A stretch of DNA of 7,711 nucleotides from Propionibacteriaceae bacterium. Lineage in GTDB: Bacteria > Actinomycetota > Actinomycetes > Propionibacteriales > Propionibacteriaceae. The DNA lies in the NCBI GenBank assembly GCA_027353565.1, contig DAIEHO010000185.1:1-7711 (forward strand), in the 5' to 3' direction. The position numbers and the translations under genes are program-made. This document shows, in pieces, positions 1 through 5,788 of this stretch (positions are counted from its first letter, which is position 1; every line of letters begins with the position of its first letter). The notes beneath the pieces are model-generated. The model worked only from the letters and a program-made list of their open reading frames with translations. It was not told where the DNA came from and did no database searches.

Positions 1-345
1 CGTCAGCGGCGCGGGACCCTTCGGCTGCACTCCCCACCAGACGCCGAGGGCCGCGACCACCACGAGGGCGGACGCCCCCAACACGAGGCGCCGGGCACGG
101 GTCGACGTACGGGCTAGAGCGAGCCGGATCCGTACCGGGACGCCCGCCTTCTCGGGAACGCGGTCGTGCGAGAACCGGTCCTCGATCGTCTCGTGCTCGT
201 AGCCCGGGTCGGTCCTCTTCAGGGGCGGCGCTCCGGGGTCGGTCAGGGAGCGGGGCGGGGCAGCCAGGAGGAGGCGCTTGGCCTCGGCGCGCTCTTCGGG
301 CGTGGGGGAAGGAGCATCACTCGACCCCAGCGGAAGTCGCCCCAT
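1..345 (-). CDS. Single-pass membrane protein, N-terminal part (unrecognised, truncated by window edge)
   Basis: The reading frame is open from an ATG at 345-343 down to base 1, giving 115 codons with no stop, so the C-terminus lies outside the window. Residues 1-85 are hydrophilic, proline- and charge-rich and probably cytoplasmic, with PTPEERAEAKRLLL near residues 14-27. A basic stretch (ARTSTRARR) leads into one hydrophobic segment at about 87-106 (LVLGASALVVVAALGVWWG), followed by the start of an outer domain (QPKGPAPLT). This is the topology of an N-in, C-out anchored protein. Actinobacterial ComEA-type DNA-uptake proteins have this layout, but no SLBB or helix-hairpin-helix domain is visible here, so I do not assign it. 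A good -35/-10 pair places transcription at the ATG itself, which supports this start; no properly spaced ribosome site is present. I am fairly sure it is a gene and do not know its function. Confidence 0.7.
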   Translation of the reverse strand, partial: MGRLPLGSSDAPSPTPEERAEAKRLLLAAPPRSLTDPGAPPLKRTDPGYEHETIEDRFSHDRVPEKAGVPVRIRLALARTSTRARRLVLGASALVVVAALGVWWGVQPKGPAPLT

Positions 346-351
346 CCCTGC

Positions 352-381
352 AGCCTAGGTGCCCGCTCGGGGAATAGTCAG
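352..381 (-). promoter_or_regulatory. Promoter for the minus-strand membrane-protein gene, predicted leaderless
   Basis: Read on the minus strand, CTGACT (381-376) matches TTGACA at four of six positions. After 18 bases comes TAGGCT (357-352), a TANNNT -10 box. The start codon begins after six more bases, so the expected transcription start coincides with the A of the ATG at 345. This is read from sequence only; the start site is inferred. Confidence 0.5.
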
Positions 382-398
382 GGGCCCGAAGGGCTCCC
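380..398 (-). terminator. Possible terminator hairpin downstream of the dehydrogenase gene
   Basis: On the minus strand GGGAGCCC (398-391) can pair with GGGCCCC plus the next U (387-380) around a UUC loop. This gives four G-C pairs next to the loop, one A-C mismatch, then two more G-C pairs and a G-U. It sits about 125 bases past the dehydrogenase stop and just before the promoter of the next minus-strand gene, where a terminator would be useful. There is no U tract, which is common in high-GC actinobacteria. It abuts the -35 box at 376-381 and could instead be regulatory. Confidence 0.3.
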
Positions 399-523
399 AC
401 AGACAAGTCATAGCCGCACGACAGGTGAGAGCGAGAGGGGCGTGACGAGGTCGACCACGTGCCCGCCCCGACGAGGCCGGCCCCGAGAGGAGCACTGATG
501 ACCGTGAGGCTGCCGCGCAGCGC

Positions 524-1534
524 TCAGCGAAGGCAGCGGCCGGACGGGCTGACCTCGACGCGGAGCGAGCGGTCCTCGCCCGACGCGAGCGCCTCGAGGC
601 GTGACGCGGCCTCTTCGAGCGGCACGATCGCGCCGACCAGGACCTCCACGCCGGGGACGCCCTCGGTGAGCTCGCGGGCGGCGCGCTCGAAGATCGATCG
701 GCTGTAGGCGTAGGAGCCGAGCAGGGACCGCTGCCTGCCGACGAGCTGCTGCAGCGTGAGCGTGACGGTGGGGACGCCGAGGCCGACCTCGACGACGCTT
801 CCGTTCGGACGCGTGCAGGCCAGCGCCTGCGCGACGGAGTCGTCCGTGCCGACCGCGTCGAGCGTCACGTCGACAGGTCCTCCGGTGCGGGCGATCCAGG
901 GGACGAGGTCGTCGGCGGGCTCAGGCACGGTGGCGCCCAGCTTCCCGGCGACCGCGAGCCGGTCAGGCGCCACGTCGTAGGCGTACACGACGCTCGCGCC
1001 GTTCCGAGCCGCGGCGAGGGCGACGAGCTGTCCGATGGCGCCGCAGCCGATGACCAGCACGCGCTTGCCGGCAACAGGGGTTCGCGAGACGGCGTTGAGC
1101 GCGACTGCATACGGCTCGACGAGTGCGGCGGTCACCGCCGAGGCTCCCGGCATGGGGACCACGTTCGCCGCAGGGACAGGGATCCTTTCGGCGAAGCCGC
1201 CGAGGCGATCGGGGGCGACGCCGATGATCCTCAACGAGTCGCACAGCTGCTCGAGGTCGGCGGTACAGGCGTCACACGTCCCGCAGCCGAGCTGGGGGAA
1301 GACGGTCACCGTGCCTGCTCCGCTCCCGGGACCGGCGACGATCCGTCCACCGATCTCATGGCCCATGACGACTCCGGGACTGCGCCGGTCGGTGATGCCC
1401 GCGAACCCGTGGACGTCGCTCCCGCAGATCCCGACCGCGTCGACCTCGAGGACGACCTCGTCCGGTCCGGGCTGTGGCTCGGGCTCGTCGACGAGGTCGA
1501 CCTGCCAGTGCCTACGGAACCTGAGCGCCTTCAT
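524..1534 (-). CDS. Zinc-dependent medium-chain alcohol/polyol dehydrogenase (MDR superfamily)
   Basis: A 336-residue cytoplasmic oxidoreductase that probably oxidises a secondary alcohol or polyol, or reduces the matching ketone, with NAD(H). The catalytic domain shows GICGSDVHG at 35-43 with zinc ligand Cys37, GHE at 58-60 (His59, Glu60) and EP at 140-141 (Glu140). All four structural-zinc cysteines are present (Cys84, 87, 90, 98). The Rossmann domain has GCGAIG at 163-168 and an acidic residue, Asp187, at the end of the second strand, which favours NAD over NADP. Length and motifs fit the sorbitol/threonine/butanediol dehydrogenase branch; the substrate cannot be read from sequence. The ATG at 1534 is chosen because GAGGAG lies six bases upstream and the protein begins with the family-typical MKALRF. 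A 72-residue upstream extension is possible in frame but unlike the family and would run into the divergent osmC gene. It is divergent from the OsmC gene, with 55 bases between start codons. Confidence 0.9.
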   Translation of the reverse strand: MKALRFRRHWQVDLVDEPEPQPGPDEVVLEVDAVGICGSDVHGFAGITDRRSPGVVMGHEIGGRIVAGPGSGAGTVTVFPQLGCGTCDACTADLEQLCDSLRIIGVAPDRLGGFAERIPVPAANVVPMPGASAVTAALVEPYAVALNAVSRTPVAGKRVLVIGCGAIGQLVALAAARNGASVVYAYDVAPDRLAVAGKLGATVPEPADDLVPWIARTGGPVDVTLDAVGTDDSVAQALACTRPNGSVVEVGLGVPTVTLTLQQLVGRQRSLLGSYAYSRSIFERAARELTEGVPGVEVLVGAIVPLEEAASRLEALASGEDRSLRVEVSPSGRCLR

Positions 1535-1540
1535 GGTTCT

Positions 1541-1568
1541 CCTCGTCGAGATGTTCTGGGCGACGATA
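1541..1568 (-). promoter_or_regulatory. Dehydrogenase promoter -10 and ribosome binding site
   Basis: On the minus strand TATCGT (1568-1563) fits the TANNNT -10 consensus and predicts a start near 1556. That leaves a leader of roughly 22 bases containing GAGGAG (1546-1541), six bases before the ATG at 1534. No convincing -35 hexamer is seen, so activation by a regulator is possible. The call rests on one hexamer plus spacing. Confidence 0.4.
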
Positions 1569-1576
1569 GCCGCGAC

Positions 1577-1589
1577 GTACGGTGCGTAC
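1577..1589. promoter_or_regulatory. 13-bp dyad, candidate operator over the OsmC-gene -10 box
   Basis: GTACG-GTG-CGTAC is a perfect inverted repeat with 5-base arms. It contains TACGGT (1578-1583), a TANNNT -10 box lying six bases before the OsmC ATG at 1590, so the predicted transcript is leaderless. A bound protein here would block the OsmC promoter directly and sit about ten bases behind the divergent dehydrogenase -10. A further CGTACG lies at 1603-1608 inside the OsmC gene. No regulator gene is present in the window, so the binding protein is unknown. Confidence 0.4.
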
Positions 1590-2054
1590 ATGCTCACGCA
1601 CACGTACGAGACGCGGCTCACCTGGCAGGGATCGACCGCCGAGGGATACCGCGTGTACCCCCGCAACCACGTGGCGGTCACCGTGCCTCCGACCCAGGAG
1701 CTCGCGCTCTCGGCCGACCCCGCGTTCCGCGGCAGCCGGGAGCTGCTCAACCCCGAGCAGCTGCTCCTGATGGCGGCCAGCTCGTGTCAGCTGCTCAGCT
1801 TCCTCGCAGTTGCGGCGCGACAAGGGGTGACGGTACTCGGCTACACCGACGACGCCCTGGGGTGGATGGACATGACGGACAAGCCGGCGCGCGTGGGGCG
1901 GATACTCCTCCGCCCGGTGATCGAGGTCGCTGGGGAGATCGGCCACGACCAGGTCGTACGCATGTCGCACGAGGCCCACGGGGAGTGCTTCATCGCGAAC
2001 TCCGTGACCTCGACGATCGAGCTCGAGGTGACGTTGCTGCCCCGCCACGACTGA
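1590..2054 (+). CDS. OsmC/Ohr family peroxiredoxin-like protein
   Basis: A 154-residue soluble protein of the OsmC/Ohr fold, whose characterised members reduce organic hydroperoxides with a reactive cysteine, usually as dimers. The first conserved cysteine is Cys66 in NPEQLLLMAASSCQLL (54-69), with the following SFLAVAARQGVTV helix. The second is Cys133 in the SHEAHGECFIANS segment (126-138), matching the resolving cysteine motif. Length agrees with the usual 135-155 residues. I chose ATG 1590 because the sequence MLTHTYETRLTWQG is the normal OsmC N-terminus and because a -10 box six bases upstream would make the mRNA leaderless. No ribosome site is seen there. Longer in-frame versions overlap the divergent dehydrogenase gene and have no family support. 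Expression is probably linked to the dehydrogenase through the shared promoter region. The peroxide substrate is unknown. Confidence 0.88.
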   Translation: MLTHTYETRLTWQGSTAEGYRVYPRNHVAVTVPPTQELALSADPAFRGSRELLNPEQLLLMAASSCQLLSFLAVAARQGVTVLGYTDDALGWMDMTDKPARVGRILLRPVIEVAGEIGHDQVVRMSHEAHGECFIANSVTSTIELEVTLLPRHD

Positions 2055-2100
2055 GGCCACGAACCGCGGGCGGTACCGGCTCCGGGGTGCGGCCGTGCAA

Positions 2101-2118
2101 GCCCTGGCAACGCCGGGC
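2101..2118 (+). terminator. Hairpin after the OsmC gene, likely terminator
   Basis: GCCC (2101-2104), a bulged T, then GGC (2106-2108) pair with GCC (2112-2114) and GGGC (2115-2118) across an AAC loop. This makes seven G-C pairs with one bulge. It lies 47 bases past the OsmC stop and before the -10 box of the next gene, a sensible place to end transcription. There is no U tract. Confidence 0.35.
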
Positions 2119-2136
2119 GACGGGTCACGCGCCGAC

Positions 2137-2166
2137 TAGGGTCGAGCTGTCCACGTCCTGAGGAGA
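2137..2166 (+). promoter_or_regulatory. -10 box and ribosome binding site for the aldo/keto reductase gene
   Basis: TAGGGT (2137-2142) is a strong actinobacterial -10 box and predicts a start near 2149. AGGAGA (2161-2166) is a near-ideal Shine-Dalgarno sequence five bases before the ATG at 2172, so this gene has a short conventional leader. No clear -35 hexamer is seen at 17-18 bases upstream. Confidence 0.45.
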
Positions 2167-2171
2167 ACCAG

Positions 2172-3212
2172 ATGCCGATCCTTGACCCCTACCGCGCTGA
2201 CCCGGAGCGTTACGACGGACGCATGCCGTACCGCCGCGTCGGCCGCAGCGGGCTGGTGCTTCCCGCCGTGTCACTGGGCCTGTGGCACAACTTCGGCGAC
2301 GACGTGCCCTTCGACCGTCAGCGCGACATCCTGCGTCGCGCCTTCGACCTGGGAGTCACGCACTTCGACCTTGCCAACAACTACGGCCCCCCTTACGGCG
2401 CGGCCGAGGAGAACTTCGCACGACACCTGCGCAAGGACTTCCTCCCGTACCGGGAGCAGCTCGTCATCTCGACCAAGGCCGGCTGGGACTACTGGCCCGG
2501 GCCGTACGGGGACCTGGGCTCACGCAAGTACCTGCTCGACAGCCTCGACGCGTCCCTCAAGCGCATGGGCACCGACCACGTCGACATCTTCTACCACCAC
2601 CGCGCCGACCCCGGCACGCCTCTCGAGGAGACGATGGGCGCGCTCGACTACGCCGTCCGGTCTGGCCGGGCGCGCTACGTGGGCGTCTCCTCGTACTCTC
2701 CGCAGCGCACGCGCCGAGCCGTGGAGATCCTCGCCGCGCTCGGTACGCCGCTCCTGATCCACCAGCCGTCGTACTCGATGCTCAACCGCTGGGTCGAGGA
2801 GGGCCTCCTCGACGCCCTCGACGAGACCGGCGTCGGCTGCATCGCGTTCTCCCCGCTGGCGCAGGGGATGCTCAGCGACAAGTACCTGGGCGGCATCCCG
2901 GCGGGGTCACGGGCCAGCCAGGGCAAGTCCCTGTCGCCGGATCTCCTCACCGACGAGAACCTCGGTCACATCCGCGCGCTCAACGACATCGCCGCGAGGC
3001 GTCACCAGACGCTCGCACAGCTGGCGATCGCGTGGGTGCTCCGTCGGGACACGGTCACGTCAGCGTTGGTCGGCGCCTCGAGCGTCGCCCAGCTCGAGGA
3101 CTCCGTGGCGGCCGTCACGAACACCGCGTTCACCGACGACGAGCTGGCCGAGATCGACAAGCATGCGACTGAGGGTGGCCTCAACCTCTGGGCGGGCCCG
3201 AGCAGCATCTGA
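2172..3212 (+). CDS. mgrA: Aldo/keto reductase, L-glyceraldehyde-3-phosphate reductase (YghZ/MgrA/Gpr type)
   Basis: A 346-residue NADPH-dependent (beta/alpha)8-barrel reductase of the AKR14 type. The E. coli relative YghZ, also 346 residues, reduces L-glyceraldehyde 3-phosphate and detoxifies methylglyoxal. From memory the match to YghZ runs the full length, including SLGLWHNFG (34-42), HFDLANNYGPP (64-74), ISTKAG (99-104), LLIHQPSY (194-201), GVGCIAFSPLAQG (220-232) and the GLNLW near the C-terminus (336-340). The AKR tetrad is visible as Asp66, Tyr71, Lys102 and His143. The start is fixed by AGGAGA five bases before the ATG and by the YghZ-like N-terminus. Its role is inferred to be cytoplasmic removal of reactive aldehydes. 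It follows the OsmC gene by 117 bases but has its own promoter and probably is not in the same operon. Its end is shared with a convergent lipoprotein gene. Confidence 0.92.
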   Translation: MPILDPYRADPERYDGRMPYRRVGRSGLVLPAVSLGLWHNFGDDVPFDRQRDILRRAFDLGVTHFDLANNYGPPYGAAEENFARHLRKDFLPYREQLVISTKAGWDYWPGPYGDLGSRKYLLDSLDASLKRMGTDHVDIFYHHRADPGTPLEETMGALDYAVRSGRARYVGVSSYSPQRTRRAVEILAALGTPLLIHQPSYSMLNRWVEEGLLDALDETGVGCIAFSPLAQGMLSDKYLGGIPAGSRASQGKSLSPDLLTDENLGHIRALNDIAARRHQTLAQLAIAWVLRRDTVTSALVGASSVAQLEDSVAAVTNTAFTDDELAEIDKHATEGGLNLWAGPSSI

Positions 3213-3234
3213 CGCCCGATCGTGACGGAGCCCC

Positions 3235-3266
3235 ACCCGTCCGAGGTCAGCGGACCTCGGAAGGGT
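3235..3266. terminator. Strong hairpin between convergent genes, bidirectional terminator
   Basis: TCCGAGGTC (3240-3248) and GACCTCGGA (3253-3261) form a perfect 9-bp stem with an AGCG loop. One G-A mismatch further out, ACCC (3235-3238) pairs with GGGT (3263-3266). It begins 22 bases past the aldo/keto reductase stop and spans the last codons and stop (3249-3247) of the convergent lipoprotein gene. Its symmetry would let it act on both transcripts. Neither side has a U tract. Confidence 0.65.
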
Positions 3267-4011
3267 CCGGCTCGTTGATGGCGACGGGGCTGTCGAAGCC
3301 GCCGTAGGTCAGAGTCACGGCCGTGGTCGTGGAGGGGACGCCACCGCTGGACAGGCTGTACGAGACCTGGCGGAGAAGGTCGGCCGAGTCGAGCCACAGG
3401 TCGACGGTCGTGCTGCCCGTAGCGGTGGGGGCGAACACACTCGAGTCGACGAGCGCGCGCCAGTGCTCGACCCCGAGCCCGTCGACGGTGTCGGGCCCGA
3501 CGTCGGTCAGGCCACGTACCGAGGAGCCGATCAGGCCGACCAGCGTCGGCAGGTCCGGCCGTACGGTGGCGAGGCCGAGCCGCGCGACCGAGGCGGCGAC
3601 CGACGACAGGGCGTACTTCCCGGCCCCGGCCTTCGTGTACAGCTTGTCGCCGACCATGATGACCGTCAGCTGCTGCCCGTTCTGGGTGCCGTCGAGCCGG
3701 CAGCGGGGGGCGGCCGGGTCGCTGACGTCGTACGCGCCGTTGTACGTGAGCGTCAGCTCGCCCGTGGCCAGTCCCGTGGTGATGACGAGGACGAAGGTGC
3801 CCGTCGGTACGGTCTGGGCGGCAGCGCCGACCCGGCTCTCGAAGCCGTTGACGTCCAGGGCGGCAGCCGACGCCGGAGCGATGGGGGCGATGGAGGTCAC
3901 GGAAGGCATCGCTTCAGGCGCGATGGTGGACTGGCCGGCGTCGACGGGCATGCAGCCGCTCAGGATCACGAGCACGCTGAGGCTGGCTGCCAGCCTCCAC
4001 CGAAACGACAC
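3247..4011 (-). CDS. Secreted lipoprotein, LppX/LprAFG-like
   Basis: A 254-residue exported lipoprotein. Residues 1-19 form a signal peptide with Arg4 and Arg6 and a hydrophobic core. The lipobox is LSGC, so Cys20 should be diacylated and anchor the protein to the outer face of the membrane. Residues 22-58 are an Ala/Pro/Ser linker. The body alternates beta-strand-like stretches, such as TGTFVLVITTG (70-80), ELTLTYNGAYDV (85-96), QLTVIMVGDKLYTKAG (114-129), TTVDLWLDSADLLRQVSYSL (201-220) and TAVTLTYGGFDSPVAINEPD (230-249). This order, including the late WLD segment and the final Y-x-x-F-x-x-PV-x-I-x-x-P strand, recalls mycobacterial LprG/LppX, which carry lipids in a large cavity. That family call is from memory and moderate. 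The start is GTG at 4011; an ATG eight bases upstream is out of frame. The gene is divergent from an MFS transporter. Confidence 0.8.
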   Translation of the reverse strand: MSFRWRLAASLSVLVILSGCMPVDAGQSTIAPEAMPSVTSIAPIAPASAAALDVNGFESRVGAAAQTVPTGTFVLVITTGLATGELTLTYNGAYDVSDPAAPRCRLDGTQNGQQLTVIMVGDKLYTKAGAGKYALSSVAASVARLGLATVRPDLPTLVGLIGSSVRGLTDVGPDTVDGLGVEHWRALVDSSVFAPTATGSTTVDLWLDSADLLRQVSYSLSSGGVPSTTTAVTLTYGGFDSPVAINEPDPSEVR

Positions 4012-4079
4012 CCGACCATTGAAAGGTCATAATCCTCAAGAGAAGGTTTCGGGGGCCTAAGAGATCACCCATAAAGACT

Positions 4080-4093
4080 CTCAGGTTCCTGAG
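4080..4093. promoter_or_regulatory. 14-bp palindrome upstream of the lipoprotein gene, candidate operator
   Basis: CTCAGG-TT-CCTGAG is a perfect inverted repeat with 6-base arms and a 2-base centre, too tight for an RNA hairpin and more like a protein-binding site. It lies 69 bases before the lipoprotein start, beside a stretch at about 4020-4080 that is AT-richer than the rest of the window. It could control the lipoprotein gene, the divergent transporter side or both. No TANNNT -10 box was found next to it for either direction. Confidence 0.35.
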
Positions 4094-4136
4094 GCACCCC
4101 GTCCACGGAGGGTCCAGAACCGCCGATGGAGACCCG

Positions 4137-4346
4137 GTGGAGACCATGCAACCACAGCCCACCCGCCCCGGAGAAGCCCCCCGCGTGGGGGGCTGCGACC
4201 TGTGTGACCACCGCAACCGTCCGTCCGGGCTCGGCTCACGCGGACTCCCGCGAGATCAGCCCGACGAGGGTCAGAACGTGACAGTCGTGGCTCGGTTCCC
4301 GTCGACGTTCGTGCCACGGTGCCCGTCGTGCCAGGATCAGCCATGA
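4137..4346 (+). CDS. Possible small protein with two CxxC motifs, overlapping the MFS start
   Basis: A 69-codon frame starts at GTG 4137, with GGAG (4128-4131) five bases upstream; a second in-frame start is ATG 4146. It ends in TGA at 4344-4346, sharing ATGA with the MFS start at 4343, an arrangement typical of translational coupling. The product has GGCDLCDH (18-25) and RCPSCQ (61-66), so Cys20/Cys23 and Cys62/Cys65 could bind one zinc as in zinc ribbons; the middle is Arg/Pro/Gly-rich. By hand count G+C at codon positions 1, 2 and 3 is about 75, 58 and 77%, a weak coding pattern, below the third-position level of the surrounding genes. I recognise no homologue. It may instead be non-coding leader of the transporter gene, as it contains a strong hairpin. 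Confidence 0.3.
   Translation: METMQPQPTRPGEAPRVGGCDLCDHRNRPSGLGSRGLPRDQPDEGQNVTVVARFPSTFVPRCPSCQDQP
4175..4194. repeat. 8-bp-stem GC hairpin in the transporter upstream region
   Basis: AGCCCCCC (4175-4182) and GGGGGGCT (4187-4194) are exact reverse complements around a GCGT loop. The hairpin could terminate leakage from either side, act as an attenuator or leader structure for the MFS gene, or simply lie inside the small ORF at 4137-4346. No U tract follows on the plus strand; on the minus strand the arm runs directly into UUCUCC. Which role applies cannot be decided from sequence. Confidence 0.4.
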
Positions 4347-5788
4347 CCAAGCGCACAGCGCTCGCGGGGGGCGTGGTCGGGGGACTCGCGGTGGTGGAGT
4401 TCACCTCCGGCGTCATCCAGGGCTACTACACCCCCCTGTACACCGACATCGCCCGCCGGCTCGCGATCCGCGACGCCGACATCAACTGGCTCGAGGCCGT
4501 GCAGCTCCTGCTGTCGGCCATCGTCGTACCGATCCTGGCGCGCCTCGGTGACATGTACGGGCACCGGCGGGTCCTGCTCGGCACGCTCGCGCTGACCGCG
4601 GCGGCGGCGTGGGGCGTCGCCGTCTCGCCGACGTTCCCGCTGTTCCTCACGCTGTGGGCGCTCATGGGCTTCTACGTGGTGTGGCTGCCGCTCAACGTCG
4701 CGATCATCTACGCCCGCGCCCGTCGTCTGCCCGACACCGCCGCACTCACCCGCCGGGCGTCCGGCGTGATCGTCGTCGCCCTCGAGGCGGGCGCGATCTC
4801 CGGCGCCCTGGCCGCGGGCCAGCTCGGCGACCTCCTCAGGGCCCACCTCTGGATCGTCCTCGCCGTACCGGCCGCGCTCGTCACGACCGCGCTGGTCGTC
4901 GTCTGGCGCTTCGTCGAGGACCCGGGAGAGCGTTCGGGTGGCCGCGTCGACACCCGAGGCGCCGTCGTCCTGTCGCTGGGGCTGCTGGCGATCACCGGAG
5001 GCCTGAGCCTCGTACGCGTGGCGGGCGTCACAGCACCGGTGATCGGCCTGGTCGTCGCGGGGGTCGCGACCCTCGCGATCTTCGTCTGGATGGAGCGCCG
5101 CACCGACTCGCCGCTGGTCGACATCCACCTCGTGACCCAGCCGACGCTGTGGCCCGTGTTCCTCACCTCGGCGCTCATCGGCGTCAGCCTTCTCGGCGCT
5201 CAGGGTGCGCTGTCCACCTTCGTGCGTACCGACCGCGCCGCGTACGGGTACGGGCTCAGCCTGACCTCGGCCACCGCCTCGTACCTCATCGGCGGCTACG
5301 TCCTCAGCCTGCTCGTCGGCGCGGCGACCTTCGCGAGGATCAGCGCGTCGCTGACGCCACGGCTGGTCCTCGTCGGTGCCACGGGGGTGATCGCCGTCGG
5401 CTACTTCGGACTGGTCCCGCTGCACGCCAACCTCGTGGAGGTCACGACCTGCATGGTCATCGCCGGCCTCGGCTCCGGCGCTCTCGTGGCAGCGCTCCCC
5501 GCCGCCGCGGCATCGGCTGCTCCCATCGGTGAGACGGCGATGGCGACCGGCCTCACGAACATGACCAAGACCGTGGGCGGCTCGTTCGCGAGCGCGGCCT
5601 TCGCGATCGCGCACGTCCAAGGTGTCACCTCCGGGACGGCGGCGCCGATGGCGGGCTACATCACGGTGTGGCTCATCTGCAGCGGCACGGCCGTCGTCGC
5701 GCTGGTCACCCTCCTCACCGTGCCCAAGGTGGCGTTCACGACGTCCCCGGACTCGCACGCCCTTCCCGAGGAAGAGGTTCCGGCATGA
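4343..5788 (+). CDS. MFS transporter, DHA2-like with about 14 transmembrane segments
   Basis: A 481-residue inner-membrane transporter expected to use the proton gradient. Hydrophobic segments begin at about residues 8, 50, 78, 99, 139, 166, 206, 230, 268, 308, 341, 368, 410 and 437, giving about 14, as in the DHA2 (EmrB/QacA) branch. MFS motif A is visible in the loop after the second segment as GDMYGHRRVLL (69-79). ERRTDSPLVDIHLV (251-264) matches the central loop typical of DHA2 proteins. Glu19 is an unusual charge in the first segment and may take part in proton coupling. The C-terminal tail (PKVAFTTSPDSHALPEEEVPA) is cytoplasmic and acidic. ATG 4343 is preferred over GTG 4319 because AGGA lies six bases upstream and the shorter form begins with a typical MTKR. 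Substrate is unknown; drug, lipid or amino-acid conjugate export are all open. It is probably co-transcribed with the M20 gene 46 bases downstream. Confidence 0.88.
   Translation: MTKRTALAGGVVGGLAVVEFTSGVIQGYYTPLYTDIARRLAIRDADINWLEAVQLLLSAIVVPILARLGDMYGHRRVLLGTLALTAAAAWGVAVSPTFPLFLTLWALMGFYVVWLPLNVAIIYARARRLPDTAALTRRASGVIVVALEAGAISGALAAGQLGDLLRAHLWIVLAVPAALVTTALVVVWRFVEDPGERSGGRVDTRGAVVLSLGLLAITGGLSLVRVAGVTAPVIGLVVAGVATLAIFVWMERRTDSPLVDIHLVTQPTLWPVFLTSALIGVSLLGAQGALSTFVRTDRAAYGYGLSLTSATASYLIGGYVLSLLVGAATFARISASLTPRLVLVGATGVIAVGYFGLVPLHANLVEVTTCMVIAGLGSGALVAALPAAAASAAPIGETAMATGLTNMTKTVGGSFASAAFAIAHVQGVTSGTAAPMAGYITVWLICSGTAVVALVTLLTVPKVAFTTSPDSHALPEEEVPA

Noticed and set aside
509..521. GCTGC-CGC-GCAGC hairpin just past the dehydrogenase stop as terminator.
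   Set aside because: A 5-bp stem with a 3-base loop is expected often by chance in DNA of this composition.
498..707. Plus-strand 69-codon ORF with a strong GAGAGGAG site five bases before its ATG, antisense to the dehydrogenase 3' end.
   Set aside because: Its third positions fall on the dehydrogenase third positions, so its high GC there is inherited. The product is Ser/Arg/Pro-rich with no motif. The ribosome-like site is probably chance.
1035..1589. Long upstream extension of the OsmC reading frame.
   Set aside because: It is antisense to the dehydrogenase, unlike any OsmC N-terminus, and would more than double the family length.
1535..1750. In-frame 72-residue N-terminal extension of the dehydrogenase.
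   Set aside because: It overlaps the divergent OsmC gene, has no family similarity, and the internal ATG at 1534 has a strong ribosome site and the normal N-terminus.
2063..2074. ACCGC-GG-GCGGT palindrome just after the OsmC stop as terminator.
   Set aside because: Only about four base pairs remain once a workable loop is allowed; the hairpin at 2101-2118 is a better candidate.
3914..4216. Minus-strand 100-residue ORF across the lipoprotein start.
   Set aside because: It overlaps the signal-peptide coding region in another frame, shows no motif, and turns Arg-rich over the lipoprotein gene.
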